From positions 1 through 34,164 of the forward strand of contig JAHJUI010000004.1 of NCBI GenBank assembly GCA_018829185.1: a stretch of DNA of 34,164 bases. Reading direction: 5' to 3'. Source of the DNA: Nanobdellota archaeon (GTDB taxonomy: Archaea; Nanobdellota; Nanobdellia; SCGC-AAA011-G17; PNOQ01). Of this stretch, positions 7,509 through 15,351 are shown piece by piece (the stretch's first letter is position 1; the number at the start of each line of letters is the position of its first letter). The notes under the pieces were generated by a model. It saw nothing but the letters and a program-made list of their open reading frames with translations. It was not told where the DNA came from and made no database searches. Made by a program: the position numbers and the translations under genes.

Positions 7509-8261
7509 TTATGCTTTATTCAGTTCTTTAAAATCTTCTTTTGTTTTTAATTTGTAAAGCATAACTAATGAAATTATGAATAATGGAATGCTAAATAGTT
7601 GTGCCCATGATAAGTTGTAAATTACTGGTGGCCAATCTTTTAAGAAATCTAAGAAGAATCTTATAATTGAATAGATTGCTACAAATGTCCAAAATAAGAA
7701 ACCACTAGGAAGTTTTTTGTTTTTGAATAAGTAAAATAAATAAGAACCTATTGCTAAGTTTGAAATTAGTTCATATATTTGGGATGGATGTCTTTTTATT
7801 CCTTGTATTGTTATTGCCCAAGGTAAGGAAGTTACTTTTCCAAGGATTTCTTCGTTGATTAGATTCCCAATTCTTCCAATTGCTAAACCTAGTGCTAATG
7901 GGATAACTAGAATATCTGCTAAGTCAAAGAATTTTATATTTCTTTTTTTACAATAGAATATCATTACAATAATTACTAAGAAGAAACCAGTGTGGAAAGC
8001 TAAACCTCCTTTCCAAAGTTTTAAGATGTTTATTGGATTAATTGAGTAATATGACCAATTTGCTATTACATGACCGAGTCTTGCTCCGATTATTGCAGCA
8101 GGTATTAAGTAAAGCATGAAATCTAGAATATTGTCTTTGCTTATGTTTTTGAATTTTGCTAAGTAGATTGATAAGTATGCTCCAATGAAGTAAGCTAGAG
8201 CCATAATTATCCCATACCAGTGTACTTTTACTGCTCCTAATTGAAAAGCTATGGGGTCCAT
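7509..8261 (-). CDS. lgt: Prolipoprotein diacylglyceryl transferase (bacterial-type Lgt)
   Basis: A 250-residue polytopic membrane protein with the Lgt signature blocks in order: VHWYG (13-17), GARLGHV (59-65), GGLAFHTG (85-92, the His of the bacterial H-G motif), GRIGN-x-INEE (129-138, the essential Arg), RHPSQIYE (157-164) and IIRFFLDF (199-206, a second conserved Arg), then SWAQLFSIPL. In bacteria Lgt transfers a diacylglyceryl group from phosphatidylglycerol to the lipobox cysteine of preprolipoproteins on the outer face of the membrane. Most archaea lack Lgt even where they make lipoproteins, so an archaeal context is unusual; the donor lipid cannot be told from sequence. A promoter element shared with thyX lies about 28 nt upstream. 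A lipobox protein is encoded about 3 kb away at 11439. Confidence 0.92.
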   Translation of the reverse strand: MDPIAFQLGAVKVHWYGIIMALAYFIGAYLSIYLAKFKNISKDNILDFMLYLIPAAIIGARLGHVIANWSYYSINPINILKLWKGGLAFHTGFFLVIIVMIFYCKKRNIKFFDLADILVIPLALGLAIGRIGNLINEEILGKVTSLPWAITIQGIKRHPSQIYELISNLAIGSYLFYLFKNKKLPSGFLFWTFVAIYSIIRFFLDFLKDWPPVIYNLSWAQLFSIPLFIISLVMLYKLKTKEDFKELNKA

Positions 8262-8285
8262 TATACCTATTTAAGACTAAGAATG

Positions 8286-8297
8286 TTTTTATAAGTT
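8286..8297. promoter_or_regulatory. Shared TATA element of the divergent lgt and thyX genes
   Basis: TTTTTATAAG reads as a TATA box on both strands. It is about 28 nt from the thyX ATG at 8318 and about 30 nt from the lgt ATG at 8261, and the 56-nt gap holds no second comparable box except a weaker TATTTAAG near 8267. Confidence 0.5.
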
Positions 8298-8317
8298 TTT
8301 GTATTGTTGATTCGGAA

Positions 8318-9988
8318 ATGGTTAAATCTAGATTTAATTCTATTGATGAGCTTCCAGACAGCCATAAAGAGACTCTTGAAAAACACTTTACTAATTTAGA
8401 TAAAGATACTTTTGTTATGACTGGATTACCCATTGAACTTTCTGGGGGTGTATTAGCAAGATATTCAAGAGCAAATACTGGATTAAGACTAACCTTAGCT
8501 AATGAATTTTTAGATGAGAATGGTCAACCTTCTGAATTAAAAGGATCTGAATTAATAGAAAGAGTTGTTAATGCTTTTGGAGATGATTCTGTAGGAGAGT
8601 TAGTTTCTGTTCAAGTTGGAATGGAAAATATTTCTATTTTGTTAACAAAAACAATTGAAGATCTTAGGATTGGTATGTCTCCTATTGAGAAATCAACAAG
8701 ATATGTTCCATATGATGAAAAAGCTGAAGATGGAAATTGGAGATATTTAAGGCCAAAAGAAATTATGGATTCTGAGTTTGCTGATGAATATATAGAAGCT
8801 TGCGATGGAATGTTTGAAGTTTATTCAAACTTGGTTCCACCCTTAGTTGATTATTTTAAGGGTATTTTTCCCGAAGATAATTTTTCTATTAATTTTGAAA
8901 GGGATGGAAAAACAGTCGAATTAAAAAAAGATGATTTAAAAACTAATGAAGAAAAAAGACAATTTAGGGTTGGTTACAAATTTACAGTTAGATGTGCTGC
9001 TTTAGATGTTGCAAGAGGATTATTGCCTGCTTCTACTTTAACAAATATGGGTTTTAATATTAATGGAAGGGGGGCTGTTAATTTACTTACAAGGTTAAAA
9101 AGCAGTAATTTAGATGAAGATCAAAGAAAAGCAATTGAGTTAGAAAATGAATTAGAAAAGGTTATTCCTACTTTTATTAGGAAAAATAGAAGAATTGAGG
9201 AATGGACTGAGATTGATAAAAATATGCAAGCACTTGCCGATAAATTATTTGCGGGCTATGTCCCAGAATTTCCAAAACCAGTTACTTTAGTTAGAAATGC
9301 TGATTATTTAACAGAAGTTGTTTCATATTCACTATATCCATATACTAATCTTTCTTTGGAACAAATTATGGATGTTGTTGATGAATTACCTGCTGAGGGA
9401 AAAGAGGGTGTTATTAAAACTTCTGTGGGCAAGAGAGATTCTAGAAGGGATAGGACAGATAGGGGTTTAGAAGCGGGATATCCTATTACCTTTGATACAG
9501 TTATGGCTTATGGAGAATGGAGAGATGTGCATAGACATAGAATGTTATCACAACAAAGACAACCCTTGACTTGTGATTTAGGTTTTGTTATGGCACCAGA
9601 AATTGGAATTGTAGGTATGGAAGAAGAGGTTAAGCAAACTGTTGAGAAGATGCATTCTTTAAATAGGAAATTAAGAGAATCTGGTTTTGGTTTAGCTGCA
9701 CAAAATACAGGATTGCTTGGAGATAGAATAAGGTCTGTATTTGCTTATAATATGAGGGAAGCACAACATAAATTAGAATTAAGAACACAACCAATGGGAC
9801 ATTATGGATATAGGCTAACTTGTATGGGTGAAGCTGATCAAATTATAGAAAGGCATCCTTGGGCAGAGATGTGTTTACAATATGTTAATAGAGATGATCC
9901 TGGCGGGAAGATAGCTAGAGCTAAGGAACAAAGTTGGATTGTTGGTAAAAATTTGCAGAGTGGTGTTGATTCTGGGATAGATTTATAA
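8318..9988 (+). CDS. thyX: Double-domain FAD-dependent thymidylate synthase (ThyX family)
   Basis: A 556-residue protein, more than twice the length of ordinary ThyX (about 220-250). ThyX makes dTMP from dUMP using FAD and methylenetetrahydrofolate. The signature RHRxxSxxxxR-type motif is in the second half as HRHRMLSQQRQP (395-406), followed by LELRTQPMGHYGYRL (486-500). The first half has ThyX-like ISILLTKTIEDLRIGMSPIEKSTRY (105-129) and ARGLLPASTLTNMGFNINGR (232-251) but no RHR motif. It therefore looks like a tandem duplication in which each half kept different conserved elements. This long form is known in some archaea and bacteria. Its start is supported by a TATA box 28 nt upstream. 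The stop codon region GATTTATAA also serves as the TATA box of the next gene. Confidence 0.85.
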   Translation: MVKSRFNSIDELPDSHKETLEKHFTNLDKDTFVMTGLPIELSGGVLARYSRANTGLRLTLANEFLDENGQPSELKGSELIERVVNAFGDDSVGELVSVQVGMENISILLTKTIEDLRIGMSPIEKSTRYVPYDEKAEDGNWRYLRPKEIMDSEFADEYIEACDGMFEVYSNLVPPLVDYFKGIFPEDNFSINFERDGKTVELKKDDLKTNEEKRQFRVGYKFTVRCAALDVARGLLPASTLTNMGFNINGRGAVNLLTRLKSSNLDEDQRKAIELENELEKVIPTFIRKNRRIEEWTEIDKNMQALADKLFAGYVPEFPKPVTLVRNADYLTEVVSYSLYPYTNLSLEQIMDVVDELPAEGKEGVIKTSVGKRDSRRDRTDRGLEAGYPITFDTVMAYGEWRDVHRHRMLSQQRQPLTCDLGFVMAPEIGIVGMEEEVKQTVEKMHSLNRKLRESGFGLAAQNTGLLGDRIRSVFAYNMREAQHKLELRTQPMGHYGYRLTCMGEADQIIERHPWAEMCLQYVNRDDPGGKIARAKEQSWIVGKNLQSGVDSGIDL

Positions 9989-10011
9989 ATCATTTATTTC
10001 TAATAAGCAAC

Positions 10012-10893
10012 ATGTATGATTTAATTATTATTGGGGGCGGAGCAGCTGCATTAAGTGCCGCAGTATACGCAAAGAGATTTAATTTAAACTTCTTAGTTAT
10101 TGCAAAAGAATTAGGTGGAACTGCAACTCAAGCATGGGTTGTTGATAATTATCTAGGAATGCAACATGTAATGGGTGTTGATATAGCAAAGAAATTTGTT
10201 GATCATGTAAAATCATTAAATGTAGAAATTGTAGAAGATGAAGTAAAAAAAATAAAAAAAGGTTTTGTTGTAAAAACTAGCAAAAAAGAATACAAAACTA
10301 AAGCAATTATTCTTGCAACTGGAACAAGAAGAAGAAAGTTAGATGTTAAAGGAGAAGATGAATTTAAAAATAAAGGTGTTGTTTATTGTACAACTTGTGA
10401 TGCTCCAATGTTTAGGGATAAAGATGTTGTAGTTGTTGGATGTGGAGATTCTGGCATGAATTCTGCTTTGATGTTAACACAATATGCAAAGAAAATTTAT
10501 GTTGTTGTAAGATCTAAAGTTTCTGCTGCACATAAATATACAAATGATGCTAAAAAAATGAATAAAATCGAATTTTTAGAAAAAATTAATATTAAAGAAA
10601 TCAAAGGAGATCATTTTGTTAATCAAGTTGTTTTAGATAATGGAAAAACTTTAGATGTTCAAGGGGTTTTTGTTGAAATTGGGTCTCATCCTAATTCTGA
10701 ATTAGCAAAAGAATTTGGAGTTAAGTTAGATAAAGGAGGAAATATTAAAGTTAATGATTGTATGGAAACAAATATTAAAGGAATTTTTGCTGCAGGAGAT
10801 ATTACTAGTAGTGGTTGTAAGTTTAAACAATTAATAACTTCTGCTTCAGAAGGCGCCAAAGCAACAAATGGGGTTTTTGAATTTTTAAATTAA
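10012..10893 (+). CDS. trxB: Thioredoxin reductase-like flavoprotein
   Basis: A 293-residue two-dinucleotide-domain flavoprotein: the FAD-binding IIGGGAAALSAA (6-17), the ATGTRRRKL segment (102-110), the redox-active CTTC (Cys126, Cys129) and the second nucleotide-binding VVGCGDSGMNSA (141-152), ending with AAGDITSSGCKFKQLITSASEGAKA for FAD. It would reduce thioredoxin or glutaredoxin-like proteins in the cytoplasm. The HRRxxxR motif that reads the NADPH phosphate in classical TrxB is absent; the corresponding segment is VVRSKVSAAHKYTN. It may use NADH or another donor. It is transcribed from a TATA box overlapping the thyX stop codon and overlaps the convergent next gene by 4 nt. Confidence 0.85.
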   Translation: MYDLIIIGGGAAALSAAVYAKRFNLNFLVIAKELGGTATQAWVVDNYLGMQHVMGVDIAKKFVDHVKSLNVEIVEDEVKKIKKGFVVKTSKKEYKTKAIILATGTRRRKLDVKGEDEFKNKGVVYCTTCDAPMFRDKDVVVVGCGDSGMNSALMLTQYAKKIYVVVRSKVSAAHKYTNDAKKMNKIEFLEKINIKEIKGDHFVNQVVLDNGKTLDVQGVFVEIGSHPNSELAKEFGVKLDKGGNIKVNDCMETNIKGIFAAGDITSSGCKFKQLITSASEGAKATNGVFEFLN

Positions 10894-11381
10894 GCAATAA
10901 TGGAGGTAAGCGATTTTCTGAATTTGGTTTCTTCATTAGATACCCTGCTCATAAAGTCTTCATATGCCTTCTCTAGGCCACCAATTCCCCTTATGTATTC
11001 TTCTACGCCTTGTCCAGCGTAAAACCCTATTCTTTCTAAACGTTTTTTTGAAGATAGCCACCCACTTGGAAATATTAAGGTGCCTTCCCTTTCAAATTCC
11101 TCTCTTGATATAGATAGGGTAGAGCCTGATTGTCTTTCTGCTTTTGGAAGATCAACTATATTTAATCTTCCAGAGTATCTCATATCTGATGGAATTTTAA
11201 TACTGCCATTAGGATCATTTATGCTGACTTTATCTATGGTTCCACGAATTCTTCCCAATTCAAATGCTCTATAACGTTTTGATGCCCCTACTAAGGGAGA
11301 TTCTTCAATAGTTCTGACTATCATGATTAATTCATCTTGGTTTTCAGCTACAGTTTTTATTAACTTTTGCATCTTCGTCAT
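10890..11381 (-). CDS. Hypothetical protein, 163 residues
   Basis: A soluble, basic protein with no signal peptide or membrane segment. The N-terminal half (residues 1-50) looks helical, the middle is strand-rich with SISREEFEREGTLIFPSGW (about 89-107), and the C-terminal third is helical. I do not recognise a family. It converges on trxB with a 4-nt overlap and diverges from the PLD-like lipoprotein. A TTTTTAAACC box about 30 nt upstream of 11381 supports this start rather than Met4. Confidence 0.6.
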   Translation of the reverse strand: MTKMQKLIKTVAENQDELIMIVRTIEESPLVGASKRYRAFELGRIRGTIDKVSINDPNGSIKIPSDMRYSGRLNIVDLPKAERQSGSTLSISREEFEREGTLIFPSGWLSSKKRLERIGFYAGQGVEEYIRGIGGLEKAYEDFMSRVSNEETKFRKSLTSIIA

Positions 11382-11407
11382 TTTTTGTAAAAATGTGACA
11401 AAAGGAG

Positions 11408-11420
11408 GGTTTAAAAAGCT
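11408..11420. promoter_or_regulatory. Shared TATA region of the divergent hypothetical and PLD-like genes
   Basis: GGTTTAAAAAGC lies about 25-28 nt from the PLD-like ATG (11439) and, read on the other strand as GCTTTTTAAACC, about 30 nt from the ATG at 11381. The 57-nt gap has no other clear box. Confidence 0.4.
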
Positions 11421-11438
11421 TTTGAAAATGCTTATTTT

Positions 11439-12377
11439 ATGAAAAAACTGATTATTTTAGTAATTTTAGTGTTTATTTCTGGATGTAGTTTTAATGGGGA
11501 TTATGTTTTTGAATTAAAAGAAGTTGATTCTGAAGGTTATTATGAAGCTTATTTTTGTCAAGTTGAGGATTGTGAAAGTGTTTTAGTTAATCTAATTGAA
11601 GGTTCTTCTAAGGTTAGATGTGCTATTTTTGATTTAGATCTAGAAAATGTTACTAATGCTTTAAAACAAAAAGATTACAAGTTAGTTGTTGATCAAAAAA
11701 ACACTAAAGATTTAGATGGATTGAAATATGTTATGAATAAAGGAGAGTCACAATTAATGCATAATAAGTTTTGTATTTTTGATGATAAAATTGTTTGGAC
11801 TGGTAGTATGAATCCAACTGGAAGAAGAGCTTATTATAATGACAACCACATAGTTATTTTTTATAGTAAAGAGATTGCTCAAGTTTTTAATGATGAATTT
11901 AATGAGCTTTATGGAAGAACCTTTGGTTGGGGGCGTAGTGTTAATGTCCCTAGTTTTAATTTAAGTGGAACAAAAGTGCAGGTTCATTTCTGTCCTGAAG
12001 ATTTTTGTGAAGAAACTGTTTTAGATTTGATTGAAAATGCTAATGAGATTAGATTTATGACCTTTAGTTTTACTTCTGATAAGATTGGAGATGCTTTATT
12101 ATTAAAAGAAGATGTTAAAGGTGTTTTTGAGAAAAGTCAAGCAAGCCAAGAATGGAGTGAATATCATAAATTAAAAGATAAGTTTGATGTTAGATTAGAT
12201 ACAAATGGATATAATATGCATCATAAAGTGTTTATTTTTGATAAGAAAATAGTTGTTTTTGGAAGTTATAATCCTACAGATAATGGAAATTTGTATAATG
12301 ATGAAAATATGATTGTTGTTTATGACGAAGAGTTAGCTAAACAGTTTCTGGAAGAGTTTGAGCGGATTTATTTCTAA
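11439..12377 (+). CDS. Phospholipase D-like lipoprotein with two HKD motifs
   Basis: A 312-residue protein of the phospholipase D superfamily with two complete HxKx4Dx6GSxN motifs: HNKFCIFD-DKIVWT-GSMN (about 107-124) and HHKVFIFD-KKIVVF-GSYN (about 262-279). The two halves form one active site that cleaves phosphodiesters; members include nucleases and phospholipases and the substrate is not predictable here. The N-terminus KKLIILVILVFISGC is a lipoprotein signal peptide with lipobox I13-S14-G15-C16. Residue 16 would be lipidated by an Lgt such as the one at 7509-8261, placing the enzyme on the outer face of the membrane. Its 3' end overlaps the convergent gene by 41 nt. Confidence 0.88.
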   Translation: MKKLIILVILVFISGCSFNGDYVFELKEVDSEGYYEAYFCQVEDCESVLVNLIEGSSKVRCAIFDLDLENVTNALKQKDYKLVVDQKNTKDLDGLKYVMNKGESQLMHNKFCIFDDKIVWTGSMNPTGRRAYYNDNHIVIFYSKEIAQVFNDEFNELYGRTFGWGRSVNVPSFNLSGTKVQVHFCPEDFCEETVLDLIENANEIRFMTFSFTSDKIGDALLLKEDVKGVFEKSQASQEWSEYHKLKDKFDVRLDTNGYNMHHKVFIFDKKIVVFGSYNPTDNGNLYNDENMIVVYDEELAKQFLEEFERIYF

Positions 12378-12792
12378 AAACAGTTCTTTTTATTCTTTCT
12401 AAATTTTCTGCCCAATGTACAAGACCCGTTACTGCCGTTCCCATAGCTAAAATTGTACCTAACATAAACCATCCGGCAGTATGCCTATAATTACTTAATC
12501 TCTGTTCAAAATCTTGATTTTCAACTATAAATTTTGTATTCTCCGAAAGTTGATCGTACTCTTTTTTGATTAATCTGCCGTCAACAGTTAACCTTGGATT
12601 TGTTAAAATTTCTTCGATTGTGTAAGTTTTTGCTAATTCTGTTTGGAGGGCTTGATGTCTTTCAATTATTTCTGGGATTTCTAATGCTGAAAGTTTAATG
12701 TAGGTTGCTGTTCCTGCCATAAACAAAATACTTGCTAATCCGACGTACCTTGCTGTATTAACGGCGAGTCTATCTAATCTTTCTGTTTCCAT
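12337..12792 (-). CDS. Hypothetical protein with two membrane helices
   Basis: A 151-residue protein: an N-terminal charged segment, a membrane helix at about 14-34 (VGLASILFMAGTATYIKL), a helical loop of about 70 residues (ALQTELAKTYTIEEIL...), a second helix at about 106-127 (AGWFMLGTILAMGTAVTGLVHW) and a basic tail. Both ends are probably cytoplasmic, with the loop outside. I use the ATG at 12792, about 28 nt downstream of an ATTTTATAAG box, rather than a TTG at 12804. Family unknown. Confidence 0.6.
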   Translation of the reverse strand: METERLDRLAVNTARYVGLASILFMAGTATYIKLSALEIPEIIERHQALQTELAKTYTIEEILTNPRLTVDGRLIKKEYDQLSENTKFIVENQDFEQRLSNYRHTAGWFMLGTILAMGTAVTGLVHWAENLERIKRTVFRNKSAQTLPETV

Positions 12793-12853
12793 GTTTTTTA
12801 GCAATATGACAAAACTTATAAAATTAACTAATTTCTTTTAACAAATTCGTATT

Positions 12854-13927
12854 TTATTTAGTGACTTCATAACTTTGAACTTTTTTTAATAATGCTTTTG
12901 CTTTTGCATTTTTTTCAAAATGTTGCCTTACTGGTTCTAAGAATTCATTTATGTATTTTGCAGTTGCTTTTTTCAAGTCTAACGGATGTATTTTTTTAGC
13001 TACAAAATCATCTTCTAAATCAGAATAGGATTTATATTTTACAACTCCACCGAATTTTTCTGGTCTTTCGATTACAAATTCTTTTACTTTTTCAAATACA
13101 ATATATTTACAATATTCTAACACAGGATTATCAATACTTCCTCCTTCTGGACAGTATGCTTTGTTAAACTTTCTTTCAACTTCTGTTTTAGAGTCTGTCA
13201 TGAAAATTGCTGAATCTGGATTTGATTTTGACATTTTTTTTGCTATGCCTGCATCAACTCCAGTTAAACCTGTTTCTTGAGGTTTGTTTAATCCCATTAA
13301 CATGTGATGATGAATTGCAATTGGTTTTTTATAACCTAATTTTGGTGCTATTTCTCTTGCAAGAACATTTACTTTTCTTTGATCCATTCCTAATTGTGCA
13401 ATATCTACTTTTAGATTGAAAATATCTGCTGCTTGCATGCAAGGATAGAATATTTGTGCTGCTGATAGTTTTTCTGATTCAGAACGACCCATAATTTGAG
13501 CACATCTTGTAATTCTTGTTACTGAGTTTAAAGTTCCTATTTTGATAACAGTTAACCAATAATCTTGATTCATATGTTCAGATGCCCATAAGAATTCTAC
13601 ATTTTTTACATCCATTCCACAAGCTTTCCAAACTTCAATGAAATATTTTCCAACTGTTTGTATTTTTTCTAAGTCTCCCCCTAGTTTGTTGTTCATTAAA
13701 GCAAACCAATCTGCTACCCAAAATTTGAATTTAATTCCAGTTTTAGTTAATTTATTAACATTTATTGATCTTAAAAGACCTTGAGCAATGTGAATTTTTC
13801 CAGAAGGTTCAAAACCATCATAAGCTATTGGGTTTTTTTTCTTTTTTAGAAGTTCAACTAATTCTTCTTTAGTGATTATTTCTTCACCTACTTCTTCTAT
13901 TAATTTTAATCTCTCTTTTAAATCCAT
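12854..13927 (-). CDS. tyrS: Tyrosyl-tRNA synthetase
   Basis: A 357-residue class I aminoacyl-tRNA synthetase that charges tRNA-Tyr. The HIGH-type motif is HIAQG (46-50) preceded by the tyrosine pocket YDGFEPSGK (36-44), and the KMSKS loop is intact (231-235). The segment QAADIFNLKVDIAQLGMDQRKVN (165-187) is diagnostic for the archaeal/eukaryotic TyrRS type rather than TrpRS. Length is close to other archaeal enzymes, and there is no bacterial S4-like C-terminal domain. The gene is single, with 61 nt to the convergent gene's start region on one side and a divergent DsbA-like gene on the other. Confidence 0.95.
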   Translation of the reverse strand: MDLKERLKLIEEVGEEIITKEELVELLKKKKNPIAYDGFEPSGKIHIAQGLLRSINVNKLTKTGIKFKFWVADWFALMNNKLGGDLEKIQTVGKYFIEVWKACGMDVKNVEFLWASEHMNQDYWLTVIKIGTLNSVTRITRCAQIMGRSESEKLSAAQIFYPCMQAADIFNLKVDIAQLGMDQRKVNVLAREIAPKLGYKKPIAIHHHMLMGLNKPQETGLTGVDAGIAKKMSKSNPDSAIFMTDSKTEVERKFNKAYCPEGGSIDNPVLEYCKYIVFEKVKEFVIERPEKFGGVVKYKSYSDLEDDFVAKKIHPLDLKKATAKYINEFLEPVRQHFEKNAKAKALLKKVQSYEVTK

Positions 13928-14015
13928 AGAATTCTTTTAGATTAAGTTGTTTTTAATGTTTTCGATTTTGAACTCTTAGTAACCTTTTTAAAGGCTTATT
14001 ATTTCAAGATTTTAC

Positions 14016-14939
14016 ATGATATGCCTAATAGCACTTATTGTTTTCGGAATATTAGCAATTTTCTCAGCTAGTCATAGGCCTTTATTTAAGGAAGCTTTAG
14101 ACTGTGTAGGAAGAAGGTTGACTTTTAGGCCATGTGAAAGTAAATTAGATGAAAGACTTAAAAGTAAAATTACTGGGGTTTTATTAAAAAGAAATAAGTA
14201 TGCTGCTAGATTTGTATATAAAAGGTTTGAAATTATTTCATGGATATTTTTAATTTTAATGATTGGGAGTATTTTTTTCTCTGCACAAGCTGGTTATTAT
14301 TATGCAAGATATGGAAATTGTAATGGGCCAGATGATGATGGTTTTTGTATTTTTGATCCCTTAGGAACTGCACATGAGCCTGGATGTGAAATTGATAATC
14401 CAGACTATAATCCAGAAGATGTAACTTTGCCGGTTGTTTATGATGATGCAGTTTCTTTTGGAGATGAAAATGCGAAGGTTACAGTAATTGAAGCTGGCTG
14501 TTTTGAATGTGATTATACCAGGCAAGCTGTTCCGGTTGTAAAGAAAATTCTAGAAGTTTATGGAGATCAAATTAGATTTGTTTATATGGATTTCCCAATT
14601 AAATCACATGAATCTGCAACTAAATTAGCTGAAGCAGCACATTGTGCCCATGAACAAGATAAGTTCTGGGATTATTATTATGTTTTATTTGAAAACCAAG
14701 AGAAAACTTCAAATGAAGAATTAATACAACATGCAGAAGATTTAAGTTTAAATATTGAACAATTCACATTTTGTTTAGAATCTGAAAAATATAAGTCCGT
14801 TATAGATAGAGATTTTAATAATGGTGTTAAAGCAGGAATTTATGGAACACCTACATTCTTTGTAAATGAACATGTACTTGTTGGTCCAAAAGATTTTAAT
14901 GAGTTTAAAGTATTAATTGAACAAGAATTAAATCAGTAA
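14016..14939 (+). CDS. Membrane-anchored DsbA-like disulfide oxidoreductase (CFEC)
   Basis: A 307-residue protein with two N-terminal membrane helices (about 1-17 and 72-92), a short Cys-containing linker (C102, C111, C124) and a DsbA-type thioredoxin domain from about 140. The active site is GCFECDYTRQ (C162, C165). The cis-proline loop is YGTPTFFVN (276-284), typical of DsbA/BdbD proteins that oxidise secreted proteins. Unlike the DsbA-like protein at 6171-7109 its CxxC is complete, so this is the better candidate for the oxidase. A TTTTTAAA box about 27 nt upstream supports the start. The DUF4870 gene follows on the same strand after 42 nt. Confidence 0.87.
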   Translation: MICLIALIVFGILAIFSASHRPLFKEALDCVGRRLTFRPCESKLDERLKSKITGVLLKRNKYAARFVYKRFEIISWIFLILMIGSIFFSAQAGYYYARYGNCNGPDDDGFCIFDPLGTAHEPGCEIDNPDYNPEDVTLPVVYDDAVSFGDENAKVTVIEAGCFECDYTRQAVPVVKKILEVYGDQIRFVYMDFPIKSHESATKLAEAAHCAHEQDKFWDYYYVLFENQEKTSNEELIQHAEDLSLNIEQFTFCLESEKYKSVIDRDFNNGVKAGIYGTPTFFVNEHVLVGPKDFNEFKVLIEQELNQ

Positions 14940-14981
14940 ATTATTTAAACCCTTATTTCTAAATTATGTTTAGGTGATTTA

Positions 14982-15287
14982 ATGGCAAGAAAAAATGATC
15001 AAGGAAAAACAATAGCCATTTTGAGTTATATCACAATAATTGGTTGGATAATTGCATTAATTATGAATACTACTGAAAAATCTAAACTAGGTAGTTACCA
15101 TATAAGGCAAACATTATTGCTTTATATTTTTGCAGTTATTCTTTCTTGGATCCCAATTGTAGGTTGGATCTTAGGAATTGTTTTATTCATTTTTTGGATA
15201 TTAGGTTTAGTTGGTGCAATAAATGGAGAACAAAAAGAAATGCCAATTGTTGGGGGATTAGCACAACAATGGTTTAAAGGATTATAA
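14982..15287 (+). CDS. DUF4870-like small membrane protein
   Basis: A 101-residue protein with three membrane helices (about 9-28, 42-58 and 61-81). The pattern GKTIAILSYITIIGWIIAL, HIRQTLLL, and a final aromatic helix with GAINGEQKEMP matches the DUF4870/Tic20-like small membrane proteins common in bacteria and archaea. The function of this family is not established. An AGGTGAT ribosome-binding site precedes the ATG. A T-rich terminator follows directly. Confidence 0.75.
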   Translation: MARKNDQGKTIAILSYITIIGWIIALIMNTTEKSKLGSYHIRQTLLLYIFAVILSWIPIVGWILGIVLFIFWILGLVGAINGEQKEMPIVGGLAQQWFKGL

Positions 15288-15288
15288 A

Positions 15289-15310
15289 TTTTCTTTTTTT
15301 CTTTTTATTA
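15289..15310 (+). terminator. T-rich intrinsic terminator
   Basis: TTTTCTTTTTTTCTTTTTATTA starts 2 nt after the stop codon of the DUF4870 gene. Archaeal RNA polymerase terminates on such T-runs without a hairpin. The same C-interrupted T-run followed by ATTA is found after 33316. Confidence 0.6.
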
Positions 15311-15351
15311 AACCACAAACTTTATTAATCTTTATTTTTTAACTTCCTAAT

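Noticed and set aside
7509-8261. Bacterial contamination or chimeric assembly to explain lgt
   Set aside because: Flanking genes share the same base composition, codon style and TATA-based leaderless promoters, and lgt shares its promoter element with thyX. Read coverage would settle it.
8038-8433. Minus-strand frame across the lgt-thyX gap
   Set aside because: It lies across a clear divergent promoter and overlaps two well-supported genes in other frames.
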